Source: Anadara kagoshimensis
Lineage: Eukaryota > Mollusca > Bivalvia > Arcoida > Arcidae
Reading direction: 5' to 3'
DNA: 64,000 bases
Assembly: GCA_021292105.1 (NCBI GenBank)
Contig: CM037865.1
Span: 25,647,928 to 25,711,927 of the forward strand
In this document: positions 54,990 through 64,000 of the stretch, in pieces
Layout of the letters: each line of letters starts with the position of its first letter
How positions within the stretch are numbered: position 1 is the first letter of the stretch
The notes under the pieces: generated by a model
What the model saw: only the letters and a program-made list of their open reading frames with translations
What the model was told of the DNA's origin: nothing
Databases searched by the model: none
Translations under genes and position numbers: made by a program

Positions 54990-57900
54990 CATCAAAAAGA
55001 AAAATTTCTTGTTAAACTTAGAAAAGAATTGTAAAATTTTGGATCTCATTTTGCAAGTGAGCAACAAGGCCTATTTTACACACATTTATTTACATAAACT
55101 GAATGCCTAATTCAGTTCAGAACACTTGGGAAATTATGGAGATGACTTTAATTGGTCATACTTGTCTGTCTGTTTAAAATATTTGATGCTGGTTACACAT
55201 GCTGCTGGACTCAATTTTCATTATACATTATTATTGATTGTGCCAAGAATATGCCTGATTCTGTTGTTTATCCTGCGGATTATACAATAGTACATCAATG
55301 TTTACCTTTTGGTGATCCATTACATCATGTGTGTGGAAATTAAATTACTGGTAAAGCATGTCACCCTATTACATCATAATAATTTACAGTATGCACCATA
55401 GAAAACAGGAAGTTCTGTATTTGCTTTTTAAAGGCATTTCTATCCAGCGTATTGATCTAAGAGTCAAGAATTGACTGCAGGGGTAGACTGAATCACCGAT
55501 TCCTGATCAGTTATTATTTTAGTGCACTTGTTGAATTAATTGCTTTTCCATTACATTGGATAGCAGAGAATGTCAAAATTTGTCAAACAACTTATTAGAA
55601 TTACTGGACCAGTTTAGAGGAAAAAAGTTATATTATTTGCAATGAAAAGACTAGCAGGTATGAATTGAGCTGTTGCTTTAAATATAAAATACCGCATGCT
55701 TGATATGAAAAAACAATTTTTTTTATTCTGAATTTTGAGCAATTAAATGAAATCAAATCGACCATTCTTTCATCACGATTGACAGTGAATAATATTTCAT
55801 GTACCGGTATATTGAAATTTTTTTAAAAGGCAATGTTCGATTGAATTTTTAGGCTAATGCTTGGTGCCATTGTCAAATACATTTTGAAAAAAATGGAGTA
55901 TTATTGATTTGAGTGAAATTCTAACCTGTCAGAATCTCAAGTTTTCAGTGGTCCCTATAAACATGTAGCCTGAGGATTTACAAATTGTTGCACAACAACT
56001 AACATGTCTTGGGTTTATACATTTTAGACTGACTTTACTGGTACATGTACATTAAATGATTTTGAACTCTGATTAAGGATACTTTTTCTTGTTTATGTCC
56101 CCTATCATGCACAATGACATTGTAGCTTGTATCTGAGACTTTAACAGAATGGTAGTGTTGATTTCACTACAAAATATTTCGCATCTTGTTTGAAAAATAT
56201 ACATTTGCAATGGAACTTATTGTCTTGAAAGATAAGAAGTTAAATTAAGCAATCCAATTCCCAGAACTGAGTTTGTTGACCTGACTTATAGCTGACCTTG
56301 ATGACTGAATCCTCATATTATGATATTTATTTGTTTATTGAATATTTTGCCATCAAGGGATTGATTTGATTGGCATGTTTTACATCCCAGTTGGGATTAT
56401 TATAGCCCAAGTAATAAAGTTTCCGAGAATATAATGTTTTTGTTTCATCAGTCTGTCTTTTACACCTTTATATCTGCTCCCAGTCCTCTAGATGGGATTT
56501 AACAAAATTAATGGTATGAAATGTGGTACAAATGTAGGTTGATGTCAAGCTATCACAGTTAAATCTAATTAAAATTTTAGAAATTTTGTATATACATGTA
56601 ACACTCATTTCTAACTTTGTGTCTGGATTTGTGCACAGCAGGGATATATGAGCTCAATCACTTTTCTTCTTGGTCCACTAATTATCAAGGGGTACTTGGA
56701 TCATGGTTCCAAGAATCTGCTCCCCAGAAAAAAACCATCGACTTTCATCAATTGAACTGTCAAAAACCTGCTTGAGGTGGATTCAAACCTAGATAGTTAG
56801 AGGCATTGTGATCTCCAAGCCGGCACTTGTATCACTTGGTCACAAAAGTCCCCTTATAAGATGGAGTTATGTACCAATAGGTTGTACAAAAAAATTGTGT
56901 GTAGGAAAACGGGTACACCACATACATCACTCGTGCCTCATTAGAATAACATTGTTATAACTGTTTAACAAAAGTACATTCTTGGAAATTAGTTGTCGGT
57001 AGAGATTTTTTCTTTACCAGGAATTATAGAACCTGGCCTGAGCTTCTTCATGTTTTCGCATGTACCGGTAGTTAAAATGTGAAATCATGTTACATTAAAC
57101 ATGATTTACTCCTGTCCATGGGTAATAAAGTACTAGTACTGGACTAGGGTAGTAGGCTTGAGGTAATAAAGTAATAGACAGGGCAGTAGGCTTGACCTCA
57201 TGGTGGTGTGAAATTTGTAACCTTGGTGTAAGGTGAACTGGTGCATATTATAGTCAATATTGACAGTATTTATTGATTTCTGTGTATCTGGTGTATAACC
57301 TGGTCATCTGATGATGTTATACAGCTATAAATTATCCCCTTTATGTCCAGTTATCTATAAATATTATATACACATGTATATATAGATGTTTCAGTAATAA
57401 GCCTAAAGGCTTAATTTGTCAGTAGGATGATAAAACCCAGTAACACTCTGTCAGCTGTCATTACCTGTAATCATACAGCGGCTATTTATTGTGGTTTTAA
57501 TTTTATTTAATGGACTTAATATTTACTTTAAATTTAAACATGGTATTAATTAGCCATTTTATTAAATTTTTTGGTGTTTAAATTCAAAATCTACTCCATT
57601 TTAATGTCAGAAATTTCTCAAGTGTACTCTATAATCTATATAATATTCCAGTATACTCTGTGTAATGTACCAGTTGTTAACAATAAAATTCCTGTCTGTC
57701 CTTGGGGACATGGCTGCTATAGCCTGCAGCATCCACATACAGATCATAAGTCCACACCATATCCACCACATTGCTCAATATCTTAATTGTGTAGTGACTG
57801 TAACCTTTCTCTGGACACTAAAGGTTTCTATAATGGAAAAGTTGAGACATATATCTTGCATATTTAGGATGAAATGAAAAAAAAAACCAGAGAAAGTCAT

Positions 57901-58780
57901 ACTCAGAAATTTTTGCTTACCTCCCTTCCCTGACAAATTTAGCAAATTTGTTGATCAAGGCTACACCAAGTTAGTTATTGAGTAACAGGGACTTGAAAAA
58001 TTGCATACTTACTTAGTACCTACTATAGTAGGAGAAATTTCGATATAGTGTTTTAATGAAGTTTTCTGGAATTTTAATATCAGTATATCTGGGTAGTTAC
58101 TTCATACATGTACCAGTATGTACATGTATAAATGCATGTACCAGTAATGTCTAGCATTTATCTATAAATTATATATACCAATTGCTGGAGCAAAACAAAA
58201 TTGAAAATATCCCAATATTCATTCACAAGTGAGTGTATCATTTGGGCCTTTTCTGATATAAAAAGATTATCAATAATCCAATGTTATAATGAAAAGATCA
58301 ACAACAAATCCAATATTATATCACAGCTGTCAACACACGGGTGGGTACAATATAAAGTAAGCTTTTGAAATGATTTTAGAATCTGAAGACACCCTACTGT
58401 TCTTTATATTGTGTTAAAGATATAGCTAACTCATAGAGAAAATCAGTGATTGGGTTTTATTGATTGATTTGCATGTTGTTGGTTACTTGGTATTACGTCT
58501 CTCTATCACTGTACTGTACTGCGGTCTGACATCCAGTTGTAGGTAGCTTCATCATCACATCAGAGTCTGGTCATATTAATTAGTTACAGAATCAGTGATG
58601 GATAGATTACAGGTGATAATACAGTGTTAACATGGACCGGGTTTAGTTACAATCTTTGCATCACTGATAATTTCGGAGAGAGAAAAAAGTTTTAAGAAAT
58701 GTTAACAGAAATGAAAGGAAGCAGTTTTAATATTTATTTGGTGTTCATTTCCTGGCTGACTATAGATAATATATTAACTG
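54990..58780. other. Presumed first intron, middle part
   Basis: AT-rich, with no supported exon. A degraded family 2 SINE (complement) lies at about 56690-56850, with AAAACCATCGACTTTC and GGATTCAAACCTAG. Confidence 0.4.
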
Positions 58781-58802
58781 ATTAGTGATTTATAAAAAGA
58801 GA

Positions 58803-58998
58803 ATGGATCTTGTCAATGGAGGGGGATATCGATGTGGTCTGTTTACAACATATTTCTCTGATCAGCTGGCTAGAAATTCTGGGATAACGTGTATACCTGA
58901 AGAAAACACAACTAGTGATTTAGACATGCTAGCCGAGGAGTTAACTCGTCTACAATGTGAACCTGAAATGGAGGAGGATAACTGCCAGAAAATGAAAT
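58803..58998 (+). CDS. Candidate alternative first exon
   Basis: An ATG in good context (GAG before, G after) opens 65 codons with balanced amino-acid use: MDLVNGGGYRCGLFTTYF near the start and EELTRLQCEPEMEEDNCQ near the end. It ends in phase 1 at a donor GTATGT. Beyond the donor the frame turns hydrophobic and biased, as intron would. No acceptor is seen upstream, so it reads as a first exon. I do not recognise the peptide. Confidence 0.45.
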
Positions 58999-58999
58999 G

Positions 59000-59900
59000 T
59001 ATGTCAAATATGTATAAAATATTTATAATTTCTGTAACTTTAATGATTTTGGGACGTATTACTTTATTATAATATTCATTATAATATGGTAGTAAGGTAG
59101 AAGGGGGCTTTTGTTATAGGAGGGGGAAAGATAAATTCTCCAATCTTCTTCAGTCTCCTGGTGTCCTGTACTCTGGAGATGGGGAATCTCGCACCCAAAT
59201 TCTGTCAGATGGAATTTAATATGGCTGTCATTGCCTCAACAAGTTTGAGGAAGGGGGAGGGGGGGTGAAAATTGTTGCATCTATTGCCAGTGTGTTAACA
59301 AACTTATTTCTTTATATGTATTATAAAAAATATACTGGTACTTTGTATACTTTATAAATGTATTTTCAAATTCTTCATTCAACATTTTTTCTTTTATTTC
59401 CTTTGGAATATTAGAGGGGGTACTAAAGAAAAATACTCTAAAATACTTAAAAAAAAAATTGAGAGCAAAAATTATTGGTGGTTTTAACACTATTAGTGAT
59501 GATGAAGGTATATCATGGATAATAATGTATTTACCTATGTATATACATACATTTTAGGCATGCTTATCTTATTCTTTAAAGTCACAAACTGTGAAGAAGA
59601 GATAAAAAATTTAGATTAAGGTGAGAGATGTTAGGAGTGGGGTTTTAATTTTCTTTAAATTAATACTGTTTTTATGTAGGTATCTGTGTCACTTGGAGAT
59701 AAATTTGTTGCTATAAAAAGAGTACACCATATAATAAAGTGATGTTGGAATGTAGACAATTTCATTCATGATGTTTAATAAAACAGTATTGTTCAGGTGT
59801 CATCACTGATGAGAGTTAGCAGTTTTAACAGCATTTATATATATGCATTTTATATTATTATTAATCAAATATTTCATTTTGAGATGGACAGAAATGTCAG
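59000..59900. other. Presumed intron, nothing recognised
   Basis: AT-rich, with a few G-rich patches near 59100 and 59250. No domain or repeat was assigned. Confidence 0.4.
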
Positions 59901-59904
59901 ATAC

Positions 59905-60140
59905 ATGTAATGGCTGAGAGGTCTAAAGCACATACTTATGGATCACAATATCTCGCTATCTGATTCAAAACCCACTCAGGACAGATCCTAGTTTGACTCT
60001 TTGAGTTGAGTTTGCCAGTTCCCTTGCCAAAGGTGGTTTTCTCCGGGTACTCCTGTTTCTTCCACCATCCATGAACTGACTGCCTTGATGTATATAAAAG
60101 AATTTTGATGGGGCATAAAACTTTATTACTTTATTCCACT
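59905..60140 (+). repeat. SINE family 2 copy
   Basis: Head AATGGCTGAGAGGTCTAAAG, B-box remnant GATTCAAAACCCAC, then GTTTGCCAGTTCCCTTGCC, TGGTTTTCTCCGGGTACTCC and CATCCATGAACTGAC. Confidence 0.7.
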
Positions 60141-60614
60141 CCACTATTCCATTAGGCTTAGCTTTACTATTCCACTTAGCACTGTATGCTATTTTCTGGA
60201 ACCAGGTGTTTCCATTTGTGCTGTTTTCCACATTTTAAGCTGCCAGATGCATCATTTAATTCTTTTTAATTTAAATTAAACATAAATATTAGTGATAATG
60301 CAAGTTTTAACGGTTAATAGTTATTTGTTAATTGGTTTTCATCAGATTATATTTATTATATTACATAGTGCAATGCTCGCTACTTTTATCGTGAACAATT
60401 TAGAATAATGAAATAAACAGTATACCATATTATTCTATCCAAATGTAAAATTGATCAAGTCAGTTGAAGTCAATATGATGCCTTCTTGCCTGTCTGCCAA
60501 CGTGAATGAAAAGGTTGTGTCTTAAATATCTAACATAACATAAATAACAGCATGATGCATTCCTTAGTAATATCATCAGTGTTTAGAAGTATGTGCAGCT
60601 TATAAATATATCTA

Positions 60615-61260
60615 TATCTCTAATAGATTCTACTACTGCGTAGTACTGTACAGAAATAATATTGCCAGTTCACACTTGCTTGTAGTATGGTATGATCTTA
60701 TTGTTTATATTTTGGAATTTATTATTATCTTAGTATTATTTTGGAATTTCTTAGTTTGAAAATGGTCATGGTTTCAGTTGATCAGTGATTATCATATTCA
60801 CAAATTATATCTATTTTCAATAGATTCTACTATTTGTACATAAATATTATTGCCAGTTCACACTTGTTTGTAGTATGGTATGATCTTATAGGTAATATTT
60901 TGGAATTTCTAAGTTTGAAAATGGTAATGGTTTCAGTTGATCAGTGATTATCATATTATCACATTTTATATCTATTTTCAATAGATTCTACTGCAGTATT
61001 TGAATAATATTGCCAGTTCACACTTGTTTGTGGTATGGTATTTAGCCTTACCAGTGGTATTGTTTTAGAATTTCTTGGTTTAAAATGGCTATGGTGTCAT
61101 TTGAGAATTGATTGTCCTATCTTTAGTAAATTCTGATAAATTATTGCCAGTTTACACCTGTTTATAGCACAGTATTTGGTCTTATTGTTTAAGTTTTGGA
61201 ATTTCTTGGTTTGAAAAATAATTTCAGTTTCAGTTGATCATTGATCGTCATTTCATTTGA
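60615..61260. repeat. Degenerate tandem repeat, about four units of 130-190 bp
   Basis: The landmark ATTGCCAGTTCACACTTG occurs at 60661, 60849, 61009 and, diverged, 61143. Other shared blocks are TTTCAATAGATTCTACT, TTTTGGAATTTCTTAG and GTTTCAGTTGATCA. Confidence 0.8.
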
Positions 61261-62039
61261 CAAAGTTACCCATACTTGTGGCAAACATATATACTGACTT
61301 TGTGAGATGTAGCTGTAATGACTGTTTATGTGTCTTTAGAGAACAGAAATGTTTCTTTGATTAACTTCATTAAGCTCAGGTCTAGACTTAATTAAGTGAT
61401 GTCATTGCTCATTGGTTATGTAAAATTGTATACCGTAGGGCACGGATATCATGTGCTTTACTATGTAACATACACTTCTAACAGCCCTGAAAAATGGCTC
61501 AGAATACAGGTGATTAACAAGGAATTTGATATATTGTCATTTCCAATTAGAAACTGAACCTTTTTGACATATACAGGTTACCAAGATATGCACAAAAAAT
61601 GTACCAGTACAGTGTACAAGACCTTGTTATACCGGTAATCCCCAGTGGTAATATTGCCATTACGCTTATCACTAAAAAGGTTTACGAAGTCTCAAAATCT
61701 ATTTCTGTGATATTGTTCCATCAATTTATTGACAGATCCCTATATTATGTCATATCTGACCAAACAAATGGTGGCAAAGAATCAAGGGTTGACTGTAGTT
61801 TAAATGTTTGCCTTTATATATTGTTTAGCTGGTGAAGAAATGTTAGATGTCTTGTGTGATAATTGATATATATCTGTGTCTGAAAAATACTGACATTATA
61901 CTAGCTTACTAATTAAATGCTTAATTAATTTTCTACACAGACCATCTGTAAATAATAATAATATCCTCATATATACTGTGTCTTGAATGGACTTTATATA
62001 ATTATTTACACATGGTGTTTCTTAAGACTTTAAAACATT

Positions 62040-62640
62040 TGTCAAATGGACACATTCTGATAATTTGTCCTTTGGGCACATTTGGATGATTTGTGGATTG
62101 GTAAATAGACAGTTATCTGGTCATTTTTGATATTTTCACAAGTAAAAAGGTTTATTCCTTTGGGCACATTTGGAGAATTTGTGGATAGGTTTTGATAGTT
62201 ATGCAGTCATTTTCAATATTTTCACATGAAATCACATTTGTCATTCCTTCATCTAATGTAAAAGACAATCTGAACCAAAAAATCCTGTAAGTTTTATGGT
62301 TATTCAATTAATTTTTGATAACTTCACAAATATTAAAGTTTGAATTTTGATAGCTACACATGAAGTCACATAATTATGTCATTCCTTCATTTATGTAAGG
62401 ACAATCTGAACTAAGCAATCTCGTACTTGTCAATAGTTTTGATAGTTATTTAATTATTTTCGATATTTTCACAAATGTAAAAGTTTGAATTTTGATAGCT
62501 ATACATTATGTCATTTAGAACAGTCTGAACTGAGCAATCTCTTACTTGTCAATAGTTTGGATAATTATTCAACAATTTGATATATCAGTGTAAATGTTTT
62601 GATTTTGATTTTTGTAGGAGTTAAGAGTCTATTAGTATAA
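62040..62640. repeat. Degenerate tandem repeats of about 100-125 bp
   Basis: First a unit with TTTGGGCACATTTGGA (twice, about 112 bases apart), then three units with GACAATCTGAAC, GTTTTGATAGTTATT and TTTTGATAGCTA. Confidence 0.7.
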
Positions 62641-63142
62641 AGGTTAAAATTTTGATAATACAAGTCCTGTATATCTATCAGTATGTGGGGGGAAGAAATT
62701 CAACTGGTAATAAATTTGTCAGTCATTGAACCATGTTTGTAGGTAAATAAATGCATTTAAAGGTATGTCAAGTTTTAGATGAAGAATGTGCCCTCTAGGG
62801 GTCAGGATGATTTTAAATGATTGAACTTCCCACCCCTTGATATTCAGAATCTTACACGGTATTGTATAATGATGATTAACCAATCCTTGTAATGTTGATG
62901 TTTACCTATCATTATGAGGATACACCTGTAATCAACCCACTAGATAGAGTTTTTATCCAACTGTCAGTCAGAGTTATATTCTAATAAAACTCTGCCATTT
63001 TACTTATATCTGTGATGGAAATAAGACCAGGTCACTGGTAATAAGAGTAAAGTGATTTTAAACCAGACCAGGTGGATACTGAAAAAAAGAAGGGAATTAT
63101 ACATTTATACCTGTTGTGGTTTATATACCTATATATATACAA

Positions 63143-63155
63143 ATGGTTCTGAAAG
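63143..63155 (+). CDS. Candidate very short alternative first exon
   Basis: ATG GTT CTG AAA G followed by a consensus donor GTAAGT. It ends in phase 1, as do the two other candidate first exons of this region. Four codons are too few for confidence. It is listed only because start, donor and phase agree. Confidence 0.2.
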
Positions 63156-63344
63156 GTAAGTTAACCTTAGTGTTGATTTAGGTTATGTACTTAGTATTTT
63201 TGTTTTGAAAAAAAGTTTGGGGTGTAAGTGATATCCATACATTAGTATTAGGTCATCGTCATATCAGGAGATTAAGGCTCAGGGAAAACATGAATTAATG
63301 GATTATTGATAGATAGCCTTGTAGATTTAAGTTATGTTGTATCT

Positions 63345-63640
63345 AGAAAAGGTCAGAAAAGTGTTGGTAATTTTTTATAGATTTTTCTCTTCAGTTTGGA
63401 ATATTGCCTATTATGTAAGGTGTCTTTTTAATCAGGTGGTTTTTTTTAAATGTATATGTTTTGTGTGTAACTCTTGATAAAGACTTGAAATTATGTAGAA
63501 AAGGTCAGACATGTGCTGGTGAACTTTTACAGATTTTTGTTTCATTTTGGAATATTGCCTTCTTTTGAAGTCTTTTTTTCAATATCATAAATATGTTTTG
63601 TGTGTAACTCAGAGTGGAGACTTTTAAATCAGGTTGGTGT
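63345..63640. repeat. Two-unit direct repeat of about 150 bp
   Basis: AGAAAAGGTCAGA, TACAGATTTTT-type blocks, TTTGGAATATTGCCT and TTTTGTGTGTAACTC occur twice, about 150 bases apart. Confidence 0.75.
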
Positions 63641-63814
63641 TGAATTTTGTGAAATTTTGAAGATGAAAAAGGAATAAATCCTTTGATGATATTGATACTG
63701 TGATCAACAATATGTATGCATGTGGCAGACTGAGTTGATTTGTGGGAATAGAATTAGAAGAGTAAGGGGAGGGATGAAATATTATGATCCATCATATAAT
63801 CTGTTACCTGTTCC

Positions 63815-64000
63815 TTGGCCTCAGTTGCTGAGTGGTCTAAAAAAAAGTGTGCTTACGGATTACAGTTCTTCTCACCACCTAAGTCAAATCCCACTTCGGC
63901 AGATTCAAGTGTGAGAAATTTGTCAGTTTGCTTACTACAGTTGTCCAGGCACTCTGGTTTCCTCCACCATCCCAGAACTGACAGTGTCATTATAGGTGAA
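63815..64000 (+). repeat. SINE family 2 copy reaching the window edge
   Basis: Head CTCAGTTGCTGAGTGGTC, degraded B box GTCAAATCCCACTTC, then TTTGTCAGTTTGCTTAC, GGTTTCCTCCACCATCCC and AGAACTGACAGTG. Confidence 0.75.

Overview
This is nuclear DNA from an animal, most likely a bivalve or related mollusc. The evidence is split genes with GT-AG introns, AT-rich DNA dense with tRNA-derived SINEs, interspersed repeats of the kind common in bivalve genomes, Penelope-type, hAT, Tc1 and Harbinger-like elements, and animal gene families (a BIR-UBA-RING IAP, an animal phytochelatin synthase, prokineticin/astakine-like secreted peptides). The species assignment is inference. All exon models were built by hand from reading frame, splice sites and phase, and none has transcript support.

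Left part (1-21 kb). A possible N-terminal exon leaves the window on the minus strand at 1-69. Repeats follow: a hAT-like GC-rich element, a Penelope-type reverse transcriptase remnant, and a second copy split by a 1.59-kb Harbinger-like element with a TTA target duplication. A complete-looking six-exon IAP gene of 339 residues lies at 6094-10269 (minus). Next come a 4-kb inverted-repeat element whose left end is tandemly multiplied (10.62-14.70 kb), a small MITE, a LINE 3' end between two 57-bp palindromes, and a 126-bp satellite apparently grown from the end of that same MITE family (18.89-20.24 kb).

Middle (21-51 kb). A two-exon phytochelatin synthase gene (22255-25845, minus, 459 residues) has an intron with about 1.7 kb of ATTGT/ATTGC pentanucleotide repeat. 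Tc1 transposase relics, minisatellites and SINEs follow. Two plus-strand genes for ten-cysteine secreted peptides of prokineticin/astakine type sit about 8 kb apart (35108-37040 and 44542-46486). Between them is a 3329-bp palindromic element (38574-41902) with TGTAACA termini, an exact 6-bp target duplication and a core of hairpin-forming tandem repeats.

Right part (51-64 kb). A first exon with a CpG-rich leader, a CRE and an upstream ORF begins a plus-strand gene at 51072. The rest looks like its long first intron, with tandem repeats, a few SINEs and two further candidate first exons (58803, 63143). All three end in the same phase.

The genes do not form one pathway. IAP concerns apoptosis and innate signalling, PCS concerns metal detoxification, and the two small peptides are probably extracellular signals. 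A recurring pattern is mobile-element termini that have expanded into satellite-like arrays.
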